DNA from: an uncultured Sphaerochaeta sp.
Lineage (GTDB): Bacteria > Spirochaetota > Spirochaetia > Sphaerochaetales > Sphaerochaetaceae
Reading direction: 5' to 3'
Length of the DNA stretch: 64,000 nt
NCBI RefSeq assembly: GCF_963676285.1
Contig: NZ_OY781063.1
Coordinates: 2,294,001 to 2,358,000, forward strand
A program made the translations under genes and the position numbers. The notes under the pieces were generated by a model. The model worked only from the letters and a program-made list of their open reading frames with translations. It was not told the DNA's origin and made no database searches. Positions 8,712-18,223 of the stretch are shown here, piece by piece; the stretch's first letter is position 1, and the number at the start of each line of letters is the position of its first letter.

Positions 8712-11700
8712 ATGTTTACTGATTTTAGTCTCGATAAAATTGCCAGACAGACGGCCCTCTTGAAAAAGGTGCGCTACCGCGATGGTTTTACCATTTCCTC
8801 TCTTATCGCTACAGAGGAACCTGAGGGTGCAGCTCAATGGTCCTTAATCAAGCCTGGTAAGACATCTACCATCATGGAGGTGGGTAACTTCTGGAAAGGG
8901 AGGGATAAATATCTTTGGTTGCATTGTGATGTGATAATTCCAGAAAAGTTCAGAGGGAAAGATGTGGTTGGCCTTTTTGATTTTGGACGGACAGGAGCAG
9001 GATTTAATAGTGGTTTTGAGTCTCTGTTATATCTTGATGGAGTGCCATATCAAGGGGTGGATACGAACCACCAGGAAGTATTCTTCAAAGATGAGCACAT
9101 TGGACGGAGGCTCTCGTTGGATTTCAGGCTATGGAGCGGCCTGGAAGGAGGAGGTGAAATAGAGATTCAATATCACCAAATCAGAAAAGCAGGAGTCTAT
9201 TCTCTTGATCCAGCAATAGACAAGTTGTTTTATCTTCTCTCGGATTGGATTGAAGCTATCAGAATTATCCCCGAAGATCGAGTGGTAAAACATGAGCTGC
9301 AGGCTTTGCTTGTTGAGACATATAAAAGACTTGATTTCAATTTGCCTTTCAACTCTGAAGCCTTTTCATCTTCTGCACAATCAGCACTTGCTTTCTGTTT
9401 GCAAGAGCTTAAGAACATTGATAATGATGAGAAAGTGAAGGTAGGTTGCATAGGGCATACGCATATCGACCTTGCATGGTTATGGAGATATAAGCATACT
9501 CGAGAGAAAACTCAACGCTCTTTCTCTACAGTCCAACAACTCATGGAGCGATATCCAGAGTATATTTTCCTTCAGACACAAGCCCAGCTGTATGAATCGG
9601 TGAAACATGATCACCCGGCCTTATATGAAGACATACGAGCTAAAGTAGGTTCCAGGCAGTGGGAAGCCTCAGGGTCAATGTGGGTTGAAGCTGACTGCAA
9701 TATTCCATCAGGAGAGTCTTTGACCAGGCAGATTCTCTATGGAAAACTTTTCTTTAGGAAAGAGTTTGGGGTTGATAACACATTTCTATGGCTTCCAGAT
9801 GTCTTCGGATACAGCTGGGCATTGCCTCAGATTCTTAAGAAATCAGGTATTGATACGTTCATCACCACGAAGATTAGTTGGAACGAAATTAATCGAATGC
9901 CTCATGATACGTTTATTTGGGTTGGTATTGATGGTACAGAAATACTCACGCACTTTATTACCACTCCGGACGAAGAGGGCCTCAGGAAGTTCTACACGTA
10001 TAATGGACACATATATCCAAGGACGCTGAAAGGGATTTGGAATACCTATCAGGATAAGGCCCTCAACCATAATCTTCTTCTCTCGTATGGGTATGGAGAT
10101 GGTGGAGGTGGCGTAACACGAGATATGCTAGAACATCTCCGTGCATCAAAAGAAATTCCAGGAATACCAAAACCGTATACAACACGAGTTGATGAATATC
10201 TTGAAGGCCTTCATCATCGTCTAGATGATGAGAGGGTAAAACCTGGGCTGAAAAGATGGGACAAGGAGCTCTATCTGGAATTTCATAGAGGAACGTATAC
10301 TTCTCAAGCATATGTAAAATATATGAATCGTAGGCTTGAATTGCTCTATCGAGATGCTGAAGTGCTCTCAAGCTTGAGAACTATTTCAACGAAAAAATGG
10401 GATTCTGATAGCTGGGCTTCTTTACAGAGAGGCTGGAAATTGATTCTCAAGAACCAATTTCATGATATCATTCCTGGTTCAAGTATCTCTGAAGTATACC
10501 AGGATACACGTGAGGAGTATGAAGAGGCAGGCACGATTGGAGAGAGTGCTATTCATTCACTGGAAAGAAAAGATGATTCCTCAATCATTTCGGTTGTCAA
10601 TACAACTTCTTGGAATCGTTCAGGATATATAACAATGGACGGTTGTTATGAAATTGTTGGGGAGAAGAACTGTCCTGTCCAGTACTTGGGGAGCTCTGGA
10701 AGTGAACAGTCCTTGGTTTGGATTCCAAATATAAACCCATTGAGCACTATACAGCTGAAGAGAGTAGGGAAAACAGGTGCGATCAGGCAGGATTCTTGCT
10801 TCACATTCTCAAATAATTGCCTGGAGACACCTTTCTATACGATCAATTTCAATGTTAGCGGCCAGATATCTTCAATGATAGACAAGGATAGTAACAGGGA
10901 ATTATTCTTTGATGATGCAAATGTTTTACAGATCTTCGAAGATCGACCAAGAAATCATGATGCTTGGGAAATGGAAGCGTCCCTTGATCATCGAAAAGAG
11001 CTTATTACCAACTTACAGACAATGAACGTGGTTGAATCTGGCCCACTGGCAGCAAAGATTGAGTTTGTTTGGGTATATGGCTCCTCCAGGATATTCCAGA
11101 ACCTCATAGTATATGCAAAGCATAAAAGAGTGGATTTCCATACAGTTGTTGACTGGAAAGAACGGAGTAAGCTACTAAAAGTTGCCTTCCCGGTTTCGGT
11201 TCACACAAATTCAGCAAGATTTGATATGCAATATGGAAGTCTTGAACGGTCAACACATACCAGTACAAGTTGGGACGAAGCACAGTTTGAGGTAGTAGGT
11301 CACCAATGGGCTGATGTTTCTGAATATGGTTTTGGTGTGGCACTCATGAATGACAGCAAGTATGGATATGATATCAAGCACGGTGTTATGCGGCTTTCAC
11401 TGTTGAAAGGTGCAGAGTATCCCGATCCACAGGCTGATGTTGGGAGACATGAGTTCACCTATGCTCTCTATGCACATGAGAAAGCCTGGAATGAGTCAGA
11501 ACTTATTGAGCTTGCCTGGGATCTTAATGCCCCTTTGTCTGTGTTTGATGGTGTATTTATGGAAGAAGAATTGTTTAACCTCACAGCTAAAGGAATTGCC
11601 CTCGATGCACTTAAAAAGTCAGAAGAGGGTGATGATTTGATACTTCGTATTCATGATATGCATGGAGGGCGTAGTCAGTTTAGCCTTCAATTCAATACTC

Positions 11701-11822
11701 CGATCAAGAAGTGGTGTGAAGCAACGTTGCTTGAAGACCCTATTGGTGAATGGGTTAAGAATTCAATAATTGAACGTGAAGTAAAGCCATTTGAGATTGT
11801 TACGTTTAGGATTTGTCTGTAA
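8712..11822 (+). CDS. GH38 alpha-mannosidase with N-terminal beta domain
   Basis: Second GH38 enzyme, 1036 residues. Two ATGs are adjacent (8709 and 8712); the second is better spaced from AGGGG at 8701-8705. Residues 1-~230 form an accessory beta domain seen in the long class (the GLFDFGRTGAG stretch is typical). The catalytic domain starts with GHTHIDLAWLW near residue 247; LPDVFGYSW holds the nucleophile Asp, and GYGDGGGG and NQFHDIIPG are conserved. It has no signal peptide, so it is cytoplasmic. The two paralogues probably cut different mannosyl linkages or chain lengths. The pair forms its own operon, ending near the hairpin at 11878. Confidence 0.93.
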   Translation: MFTDFSLDKIARQTALLKKVRYRDGFTISSLIATEEPEGAAQWSLIKPGKTSTIMEVGNFWKGRDKYLWLHCDVIIPEKFRGKDVVGLFDFGRTGAGFNSGFESLLYLDGVPYQGVDTNHQEVFFKDEHIGRRLSLDFRLWSGLEGGGEIEIQYHQIRKAGVYSLDPAIDKLFYLLSDWIEAIRIIPEDRVVKHELQALLVETYKRLDFNLPFNSEAFSSSAQSALAFCLQELKNIDNDEKVKVGCIGHTHIDLAWLWRYKHTREKTQRSFSTVQQLMERYPEYIFLQTQAQLYESVKHDHPALYEDIRAKVGSRQWEASGSMWVEADCNIPSGESLTRQILYGKLFFRKEFGVDNTFLWLPDVFGYSWALPQILKKSGIDTFITTKISWNEINRMPHDTFIWVGIDGTEILTHFITTPDEEGLRKFYTYNGHIYPRTLKGIWNTYQDKALNHNLLLSYGYGDGGGGVTRDMLEHLRASKEIPGIPKPYTTRVDEYLEGLHHRLDDERVKPGLKRWDKELYLEFHRGTYTSQAYVKYMNRRLELLYRDAEVLSSLRTISTKKWDSDSWASLQRGWKLILKNQFHDIIPGSSISEVYQDTREEYEEAGTIGESAIHSLERKDDSSIISVVNTTSWNRSGYITMDGCYEIVGEKNCPVQYLGSSGSEQSLVWIPNINPLSTIQLKRVGKTGAIRQDSCFTFSNNCLETPFYTINFNVSGQISSMIDKDSNRELFFDDANVLQIFEDRPRNHDAWEMEASLDHRKELITNLQTMNVVESGPLAAKIEFVWVYGSSRIFQNLIVYAKHKRVDFHTVVDWKERSKLLKVAFPVSVHTNSARFDMQYGSLERSTHTSTSWDEAQFEVVGHQWADVSEYGFGVALMNDSKYGYDIKHGVMRLSLLKGAEYPDPQADVGRHEFTYALYAHEKAWNESELIELAWDLNAPLSVFDGVFMEEELFNLTAKGIALDALKKSEEGDDLILRIHDMHGGRSQFSLQFNTPIKKWCEATLLEDPIGEWVKNSIIEREVKPFEIVTFRICL

Positions 11823-11877
11823 CAAGACGCATAGTCCCCTATGATATGGTTTCACTGGCAGTAAGCAATGCATAGAA

Positions 11878-11901
11878 CACAGCCCCTACAGAGGGGCTGT
11901 G
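11878..11901. terminator. hairpin terminator between convergent genes
   Basis: CACAGCCCCT (11878-11887), loop ACAG, then AGGGGCTGTG: a perfect 10-bp stem between the convergent mannosidase and AraC genes. There is no immediate T-run on either side, so it may be a weak or factor-assisted bidirectional terminator. Confidence 0.55.
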
Positions 11902-11940
11902 GTGGGCAATCTCAATTACTGTAGCTTTTTGATCTCCCTA

Positions 11941-12834
11941 TCACTCAACCTTGTTCTTTCGAGATGCTCTCCTATACTCAACAGGGGAGTAAGAAGTAAG
12001 GTTCTTCATTTTCGTACAGAAATAGTTGCTTGATGAGAACCCTGCATCAAGTGCTATCTGGGTGATGGAGAGATCGGTATGGGCAAGCAACTGCTTCGCA
12101 TGCTCAAGTTTTTTAAGTGTAATGTAACTGGCAGGGGGAAATCCCACAACTTCTTTGAATTTGCTCTTGAACCTGGACAAGGAGTACCCAGAAATGGCAG
12201 CTAGTTCTTGCAAGCTGGTATTTTCCGAATCCTGTTTTTCAATATGGTCGATAACACGTTTGATATTACTGTCGAAAATAACTTTCTGGTCTCGTTTCAC
12301 GGGGATGAAATCCTGTATCTTAAACAGGAAGCTGGTGAAAAATTGTACACCAAGCATTTTTGATGATTCATTACCATCACTGATATACGAAAAGCCCTGT
12401 TTTAACCATTGGGCATCACTAGCAGGGAATCGTAGGTGACGATACTCGCAAGAAGTGAGAAGTTTATACAGAGCACGACTATACTCTACATTCAGGCCCA
12501 GAAGGTGATCCTGGTCTTTCAGGTCAATTTGCAAGCCAAAAAAGGTATAGGGACTGGAGTGATACCTCGATGTATGATGAGGTTCAAATGGAAAGGTAAG
12601 AAACATTTCATTGCCGGTAACCGTATATGTTTCATTATTTACATGGCAGACACGTTTTCCCTTGATCAGGCAATGGATCTCTATGATGTCAGAGTGATAG
12701 TGTTCAGGGGAAGGTGGTGTTGCCGTCGAAGGGTTTGAGAACGTGATGTTCTTCAGACCTTGGATCTTATGTTGGTCATACGTAATGACTTTGTTATGAT
12801 CTTCCCAGCACCAAGTATCAATAATCTCTTCCAC
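11941..12834 (-). CDS. AraC-family transcriptional regulator
   Basis: 297 residues from GTG 12834, placed by a strong AAGGAGGG site 6-7 bases upstream. The N-terminal half (about 20-150) is a cupin-type sensing domain (EHYHSDIIEIHCLIKG). The C-terminal ~100 residues are the double helix-turn-helix of the family: LQELAAISGYSLSRFKSKFK and ITQIALDAGFSSSNYFCTKM, ending with SPVEYRR. It is divergent from the lyase-TRAP operon, sharing a 130-base spacer with an inverted repeat, and convergent to the mannosidases. It most likely activates the TRAP operon in response to its substrate (inference). Confidence 0.9.
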   Translation of the reverse strand: MEEIIDTWCWEDHNKVITYDQHKIQGLKNITFSNPSTATPPSPEHYHSDIIEIHCLIKGKRVCHVNNETYTVTGNEMFLTFPFEPHHTSRYHSSPYTFFGLQIDLKDQDHLLGLNVEYSRALYKLLTSCEYRHLRFPASDAQWLKQGFSYISDGNESSKMLGVQFFTSFLFKIQDFIPVKRDQKVIFDSNIKRVIDHIEKQDSENTSLQELAAISGYSLSRFKSKFKEVVGFPPASYITLKKLEHAKQLLAHTDLSITQIALDAGFSSSNYFCTKMKNLTSYSPVEYRRASRKNKVE

Positions 12835-12858
12835 AGAGGACCCTCCTTATAAAGTTTG

Positions 12859-12879
12859 GAATAATACTAAATATTATTC
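12859..12879. promoter_or_regulatory. inverted repeat in the AraC/lyase divergent promoter region
   Basis: GAATAATA (12859-12866), five bases, TATTATTC (12872-12879). It lies between the regulator and the operon it probably controls, so it is a candidate operator. AraC proteins more often use direct repeats, so the assignment is weak. Confidence 0.35.
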
Positions 12880-12966
12880 TGAATGTGCTCACACTCAAGT
12901 AGAATTATAGTTCATATATCAGCACAAAAGCAAAAAACATCTTGTTCTTTTGAAGGGAGATAATAC

Positions 12967-13890
12967 ATGAATAATGGCATTGCAGATGGTGTTTGGCCAG
13001 TAATGATAACACCTTTCACCGAAAATAATACCATTGATTATGATGGCGTATTGGAATTATTGCACTGGTATGACAGTCAGAATGTAAGTGGTATTTTTGC
13101 GGTTTGCCAATCGAGTGAAATGTTTTTTCTCACTTGGGAAGAGCGTTTGGAACTCATCACATTTATTCGGAAAAATCTCCCTAGCAAACTCGGTCTCATT
13201 GCTTCAGGACATGTTGAAAAAGATCTCCAGGAGCAGATTAGACAAGCTAATATGTTTATTGAAACTGGTATCGATTCCTATGTCTTCATTTCGAATCAGT
13301 TTGCATCTCAGGATGAAGGTGATGATGTCGCGAAAAAACGGATTGAAACCTTATTATCTAATATTGATGGTAACAGCTTCGGTGTCTATGAGTGCCCCTA
13401 TCCCTACAAGCGTCTGTTGACACCAGAACTGCTTTCATGGTGTGCAAAGACAGAAAAGTTTGGGTTTCTCAAGGATACTTGTTGTAACCTGTCTGAATTG
13501 AAAGCAAAGATTAAAGCAGTTGAGGGAACTCCTCTCAAGATATATAACGCAAATGCTGCCACGCTGCTGGAAAGCTTAAAGATGGGAGCCGCTGGATACA
13601 GTGGTGTCATGGCAAACTTCCATGCTGGGCTCTATGTATGGCTTTGTGCAAATTATGCCAAACAGAAAGAAACAGCTTCACAAGTGCAAGACCTATTGGG
13701 TATGGCCAGTATCATTGAATGCCAATACTATCCGGTAAATGCCAAATATCATTGTCAATTGGAAGGGCTTGATCTCAATCTTTTCAGTCGTGTGCAGGAT
13801 TTTACCCAGTTTACCTCCAGCAGGAGGCTTGAAGTCGAACAGCTTAGAAGAACGGTCAACCTATTTGAGACTCTTGTATTAGGAAAATGA
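12967..13890 (+). CDS. DHDPS/N-acetylneuraminate lyase family aldolase
   Basis: 307 residues, a TIM-barrel class I aldolase of the DapA/NanA superfamily, ribosome site AAGGGAG. Recognisable parts: the N-terminal GVWPVMITPF strand; AVCQSSEMFFLTWEER in place of the usual GTTGE..L...E pyruvate-binding loop; YECPYPYKR with the catalytic Tyr; and GFLKDTCCN with the Schiff-base Lys. These enzymes cleave or form a bond between pyruvate and an aldehyde. Coupling to a TRAP carrier, as in sialic-acid operons, suggests catabolic cleavage of an imported sugar acid, not lysine synthesis. The altered SSE loop means the substrate cannot be named; sialate and other 2-keto-3-deoxy acids are options. Confidence 0.85.
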   Translation: MNNGIADGVWPVMITPFTENNTIDYDGVLELLHWYDSQNVSGIFAVCQSSEMFFLTWEERLELITFIRKNLPSKLGLIASGHVEKDLQEQIRQANMFIETGIDSYVFISNQFASQDEGDDVAKKRIETLLSNIDGNSFGVYECPYPYKRLLTPELLSWCAKTEKFGFLKDTCCNLSELKAKIKAVEGTPLKIYNANAATLLESLKMGAAGYSGVMANFHAGLYVWLCANYAKQKETASQVQDLLGMASIIECQYYPVNAKYHCQLEGLDLNLFSRVQDFTQFTSSRRLEVEQLRRTVNLFETLVLGK

Positions 13891-13935
13891 TTTTCATTAA
13901 GAAAATAAGAAAATTGTATTTAAAAGGAGAATTTT

Positions 13936-14943
13936 ATGAAACGTTTTACAACTATCTTACTTGTTCTATTGATGGTAAGCGTGTCTGCATGGGCTGCAGG
14001 ATCTACAGAAAGTGCTGAGAAACCTGTTGAGTTGATTTTCACTTCGATTTCAGTTTCTGGAGACTCTCATACAGAAGCCATGTATGTCTTTGCTGATAAG
14101 GTCAAAGAATTGACCAATGGTAGTGTTGAAGTAAAAGTGTATGATAATGGAACCCTTTTCTCTTCTGAGAATGAGTTCGATGCACTTGTAAGTGGAGAGG
14201 CCGATATTGCGTATCTTTCGTTCCCCACCATTGCAACCCAGATTCCTTCATTCAGCATGTTCGGTTCTGGTTATTTCTTCAGCTCCTATGAGCACATGAC
14301 TGCTACACTTAATGGTAGTATTGCGGATGAACATATCTGGCCAAAAGTCCGTGAAGTCATTAATGTTCAGCCACTGGGAAGCCTCTATCTTGGCAGTCGT
14401 GTAATCAATACTCGTAACCGGCCTATCAACAGCTATGCTGATATGGAAGGACTTCTTCTTCGCATGCCAAACTCTGAATCTTGGTTGTTCCTTGGTGAAG
14501 CGCTTGGTGCTAATCCTACTCCTCTTTCTTTCAGTGAATTGTATTCGGCATTGCAGACCGGTGCAGTGGACGGACAGGATAACCCCTTGCCAACAGTAGA
14601 AAGTGCAAAATTCTATGAAGTAACCAAGTATCTTGCTCTTACAAACCATGTTATTGACTCTGTCACTCCTTGTGTGAATTTGGACAAATGGAATTCCATG
14701 ACAAAAGAGCAGCAGGAGGCTGTACAGGAAGCAATGACCATTGCTATCGAATACAACGACAAGACAAGGCTTGAGGCTGAAGCTAGTCTGGTGGAGTTCT
14801 TTGAGGGAGAGGGCCTGACAGTGACTACTCCAGACATCAACGAATTCAGGGAAAACGTCCAAGCAGCATATGCTGCCAATACCAAGATGGTTTCCAGCTG
14901 GGATATGGATTTGTATGAACAAGTTCAGAGCCTTGCGAAGTAG
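13936..14943 (+). CDS. dctP: TRAP transporter solute-binding protein (DctP family)
   Basis: 335 residues with a signal peptide (MKRFTTILLVLLMVSVSAWA) and mature start near AAGSTES. It is the periplasmic receptor of a TRAP carrier. ELIFTSISVSGDSHTEAMYVF opens the fold, in short pieces; LLRMPNSE near residue 173 holds the Arg that binds the substrate carboxylate in DctP proteins; GAVDGQDNP is the family motif. The ligand is therefore an organic acid, and the lyase gene upstream suggests a sugar acid. A strong hairpin separates it from dctQ, which would let the receptor be made in excess. Confidence 0.93.
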   Translation: MKRFTTILLVLLMVSVSAWAAGSTESAEKPVELIFTSISVSGDSHTEAMYVFADKVKELTNGSVEVKVYDNGTLFSSENEFDALVSGEADIAYLSFPTIATQIPSFSMFGSGYFFSSYEHMTATLNGSIADEHIWPKVREVINVQPLGSLYLGSRVINTRNRPINSYADMEGLLLRMPNSESWLFLGEALGANPTPLSFSELYSALQTGAVDGQDNPLPTVESAKFYEVTKYLALTNHVIDSVTPCVNLDKWNSMTKEQQEAVQEAMTIAIEYNDKTRLEAEASLVEFFEGEGLTVTTPDINEFRENVQAAYAANTKMVSSWDMDLYEQVQSLAK

Positions 14944-14970
14944 AACCAAACAGGTGCCCTAATATACTAT

Positions 14971-15009
14971 TGTTTTCCTAAAGATTCTTGCTGGATCTTT
15001 AGGAAAACA
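14971..15009 (+). promoter_or_regulatory. intercistronic hairpin after dctP
   Basis: Arms 14971-14985 (TGTTTTCCTAAAGAT) and 14995-15009 are perfectly complementary over 15 bp with a 9-base loop. There is no T-run, and dctQ follows in the same direction. This is the position where mRNA-stabilising or partial-termination hairpins raise binding-protein levels over membrane subunits. Confidence 0.75.
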
Positions 15010-15036
15010 TACATAGCACAATAGGAACGGTATAAT

Positions 15037-15534
15037 ATGCAACGATTACATGCTTTAGGAAAGAAACTGATTTATGTGTTCGATACGTTGATACCTAACG
15101 TAACGTTCATCATTATTTTTATAACGTTCATGCTCACCATAATAAGTCGGTATATTCTGAAAACCCCAGTAACCTGGAGTTATGAAGTGAGTATTCTTGC
15201 GTATATGTGGACAATGTTTTTTGGAGTAGGTAAAGCACTGCAGCAGAAAGAGCATGTAGTATTCTCTCTTCTTTATGATCATGTAAGTCCTCGCAAGCAG
15301 TTGATTTTTGATATTCTTTCAAATCTACTCATCGTCCTGTTGATCGGAATTGCTCTGGTTCCTTCAGTCAACTCATTACTTAAAAAGAAGATGATTACCG
15401 GTGTTCTGAAAATTCCCTATACTGTTGCATTCGCACCACTTATTTACATGTTTGTTAATGTCATGATCAGAAGCATTATTGAGTTGCGTGTGTATGTGAA
15501 TGAGCTGATATGTATGATGAGGAATCCAAAATGA
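15037..15534 (+). CDS. dctQ: TRAP transporter small membrane subunit (DctQ family)
   Basis: 165 residues with four hydrophobic segments: about 20-42, 55-75, 95-115 and 130-152. The conserved W-SYE stretch (TWSYEVSILAYMWTMFFG) followed by QKEHVVF is typical of DctQ. It pairs with the large DctM subunit to form the inner-membrane Na+-driven carrier. The stop overlaps the dctM start as ATGA. Confidence 0.9.
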   Translation: MQRLHALGKKLIYVFDTLIPNVTFIIIFITFMLTIISRYILKTPVTWSYEVSILAYMWTMFFGVGKALQQKEHVVFSLLYDHVSPRKQLIFDILSNLLIVLLIGIALVPSVNSLLKKKMITGVLKIPYTVAFAPLIYMFVNVMIRSIIELRVYVNELICMMRNPK

Positions 15535-16811
15535 ATATAATACTCCTGCTTTTTCTTGTTCTCGCTATTTGCTTCCTCATTCGTATGCCTGTTTCCTTTG
15601 CCATGCTTATTGCCTCGATTTCTTATTTTGTAATGAGTGGCAGGAACATGGAACAAGTGCTTTCAGTTCTCACGGGTAATATGTATTCCAACTATACAAT
15701 GCTGGCAGCGCCTCTCTTTATATTCATGGCCAATGTGATGAATGAAGGAGAGATTACCGATAAGCTTTTCAGATTCTGTAATGGTCTTTTTGGCCGTATG
15801 CGCGGTGGTACCGCACAGGTCAATGTTGCCGCATCCTTGATATTTTCTGGTATGACCGGAAGTGCAATTGCAGATGCTTCTGGTATTGGTCTGATGGAAA
15901 TAGAGCAGATGAAGAAAGAGGGATATGACACTGAGTTCAGTTGTGCTCTTACTGCTGCTTCAGCTACTGTTGGACCAATATTTCCACCATCCATACCTAT
16001 GGTCATCTATGCAATGATTTCTGGAGCGTCAATAGGAAAGCTTTTCATGGGTGGGATGGTTCCTGGTCTCATTCTTTCTCTCTTGCTCGGTATTTATGTT
16101 GCTATTATCTCCATTAAGAGGAAATATCCTCGTGGGGAGCAGATGGCATTCAGGATGTTTTTGAGGGTCACTCTTGAGGCTTTTCCTGCACTTTTTACCG
16201 TAATATTGTTGCTTGGAGGTATCTATCTTGGTGTTGTGACTCCAACAGAAGCTGGTGCTCTATCTTCTGCATATGCAATACTCATCTCAATACTCATCTA
16301 TCACAACCTAGGACCTAAGAAGATGTGGAGGATCATAAAGAAAAGTGCGGCTAACACTGCTACCTTGGCATTGTTGGCAGGATCTTCGATGTTGTTTTCC
16401 TACATTATTTCCCTGGAACAAGTACCAAGAGTTATTGCAGCTTTTGTTATGGGACTTACAGAGAATAAATATATCTTCCTATTTATTGTCAATATTGTGT
16501 TCCTGTTGCTTGGCTGTGTGCTTGATGTCAGCACCATCCAGTTGGTTTTCGTCCCGATGGTACTGCCTTTAGTAAATGCCTTTGGCATTGATTTGGTCCA
16601 TTTTGGTGTTGTCATCTGCTTGAATATGATGATTGGACTCTCTACACCACCCTTTGGAATGTTGTTGTTTATTGTCTCAGGCCTAGGAAAGGCAAAGATA
16701 AGTGGGGTAATTCGAGAAATAATCCCAATGATAGCTGTCATGATAGCACTCTTGTTTGCAATTACTTACATCCCTGATATTGTGATGTGGATTCCCAATA
16801 ATCTCATGTAA
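15531..16811 (+). CDS. dctM: TRAP transporter large membrane subunit (DctM family)
   Basis: 426 residues. I place the start at ATG 15531 (MNIILLLFLVLAI), overlapping the dctQ stop as ATGA; an ATG at 15510 would add seven hydrophilic residues. The protein has about twelve hydrophobic segments and the DctM signatures FSGMTGSAIADASGIG and GPIFPPSIPMVIY, plus GVVTPTEAGA, where PTEAGA is near-universal. It is the transport channel of the carrier. Last gene of the lyase-TRAP operon, followed by a strong terminator. Confidence 0.95.
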   Translation: MNIILLLFLVLAICFLIRMPVSFAMLIASISYFVMSGRNMEQVLSVLTGNMYSNYTMLAAPLFIFMANVMNEGEITDKLFRFCNGLFGRMRGGTAQVNVAASLIFSGMTGSAIADASGIGLMEIEQMKKEGYDTEFSCALTAASATVGPIFPPSIPMVIYAMISGASIGKLFMGGMVPGLILSLLLGIYVAIISIKRKYPRGEQMAFRMFLRVTLEAFPALFTVILLLGGIYLGVVTPTEAGALSSAYAILISILIYHNLGPKKMWRIIKKSAANTATLALLAGSSMLFSYIISLEQVPRVIAAFVMGLTENKYIFLFIVNIVFLLLGCVLDVSTIQLVFVPMVLPLVNAFGIDLVHFGVVICLNMMIGLSTPPFGMLLFIVSGLGKAKISGVIREIIPMIAVMIALLFAITYIPDIVMWIPNNLM

Positions 16812-16867
16812 AAAGCGCACTAGCTACATGGTGTGAGAGAAGTATTCAATAATCAAGATTCTTTGAG

Positions 16868-16912
16868 AACCCAACACGTTTCCCCGTAGAAGGAGGCTTG
16901 TTGGGTTTTTTT
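16868..16912 (+). terminator. rho-independent terminator after the TRAP operon
   Basis: AACCCAACA (16868-16876) pairs with TGTTGGGTT (16899-16907) and is followed by TTTTT. The 22-base loop is long, but the 9-bp stem plus T-run is convincing. Confidence 0.85.
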
Positions 16913-17016
16913 CATCAACCACGAAGGGGAAAAAGTATAATCACATAACTGCAAAAGGTTTCTGGGGGCTACTACTGTGCTATCCTTGGTACAGTATCAC
17001 TACAACGGAAGGTGTT

Positions 17017-17832
17017 ATGAAGAAGTGCAAAGCGATACTGAAAGATAATGAGGTAGTGGCGTTCCTGGTTGGTACCTACGTGATTTCTTGGCTGATCTGG
17101 ATGCCTTTTGTTATCTTCTCTCAGGGGTGGATCAAGGGACTTGGAAGTTTCGGCCCAACTATCTCTGCTCTCCTGATCACCGGTATAACCAAAGGAAGAA
17201 GTGGCCTAAAAGAACTGTTTGCCAAGGTTCTTATCTGGAAGGTGTCCCTTTTCTGGTACGTGTTCAGTCTTTTCAGTACGTTGGGTGCCATATTGTTATC
17301 CTTGGGCATCTACCGACTGGCAGGGGGAGAAGTGGTGAACACCAACGACCCTGGACAATGGTACCTCATTCCCGTGATATTCCTGTATGTCCTGTTCTTC
17401 AGTGTGGCTGGAGAAGAATTCGGTTGGAGGGGATTCCTTCTTCCACGGTTGCAGAAAAAATATAATGCCCTTTCCTCCAGCCTGATCATTGGGTTGTTCT
17501 GGGGATTCTGGCATCTCCCTCTTTTTCTCATACCAGGCGATTTTCATGAACAGATTCCCTTCCTGCTTTTCATCCTTCAGGATGTGGCTCTCGCGGTCAT
17601 CCTGACTTGGATTTATAACAATACCCGTGGCAGTTTGCTCTTGGTGCATCTATTCCATGCTGCGAGCAATGCCACAGTTGGTCTTTTGCCCATACTGCCT
17701 ATGAAGGCTGGAGACAGTCTTATGCCACTGTATATAACCGTTGTGGTCCTGGTATTGATAGCTCTAGCCATAGTCATCATATATGGGCCTAAAACCCTCA
17801 CGAGGACAAGAGCAAAAATCACGTCTAGTTAA
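17017..17832 (+). CDS. CPBP (CAAX/bacteriocin-processing type) membrane metalloprotease
   Basis: 271 residues, mainly membrane segments. The family motifs are clear: AGEEFGWRGFLLPRL (EExxxR) near residue 131, GFWHLP (second motif with His) and HLFHAASN near the C-terminus. These Glu and His residues form the intramembrane metal site. Bacterial members process peptides or prenylated substrates or act in immunity to bacteriocins. The ribosome site GGAAGG precedes ATG 17017. It stands alone upstream of a two-component pair; no peptide substrate gene is visible. Confidence 0.9.
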   Translation: MKKCKAILKDNEVVAFLVGTYVISWLIWMPFVIFSQGWIKGLGSFGPTISALLITGITKGRSGLKELFAKVLIWKVSLFWYVFSLFSTLGAILLSLGIYRLAGGEVVNTNDPGQWYLIPVIFLYVLFFSVAGEEFGWRGFLLPRLQKKYNALSSSLIIGLFWGFWHLPLFLIPGDFHEQIPFLLFILQDVALAVILTWIYNNTRGSLLLVHLFHAASNATVGLLPILPMKAGDSLMPLYITVVVLVLIALAIVIIYGPKTLTRTRAKITSS

Positions 17833-18027
17833 GCTATCAAGGAAATCACAGTATCAATATGACTTTTTCATGACCAAGACATGACTTTCTCCACTTATAC
17901 CATGCTGGAGGTGCGGGATATCCTGCACTTGCCCGAAATACTTGTTAGCGGCTGACTTTTCCTTGAGTCATCCACAGGAAATTACTGAGATTACGGGTAG
18001 TCTAAGTGAGGTGTTGAGGAGAATACT

Positions 18028-18180
18028 ATGCTAGGATATGAAACAGCGGAATACCATACAATCCACAGTGTTTGTAGTAAAGAAGGACTTGATACGGAAT
18101 ATGTTCTGTATAAGGTCAATGCTGAGGGGAAGAAGAAACGTTGGAGCCTAATCCAGGCAATTTTGGCTGTACTACGTTGA
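18028..18180 (+). CDS. possible 50-residue protein upstream of the response regulator
   Basis: A 50-codon frame begins MLGYETAEYHTIH and ends LIQAILAVLR. It has a good GAGGAGA site about 5 bases before the ATG and stops 43 bases before the response regulator gene. The composition (KEGLDTEYVLYKVNAEGKKKR in part) looks protein-like. It may be a small gene, a leader or a fragment; I recognise no family. Confidence 0.4.
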   Translation: MLGYETAEYHTIHSVCSKEGLDTEYVLYKVNAEGKKKRWSLIQAILAVLR

Positions 18181-18223
18181 AGCAGTTGGAAGATGTGGTG
18201 GATATCGTCAGTATGGAGAAGAC

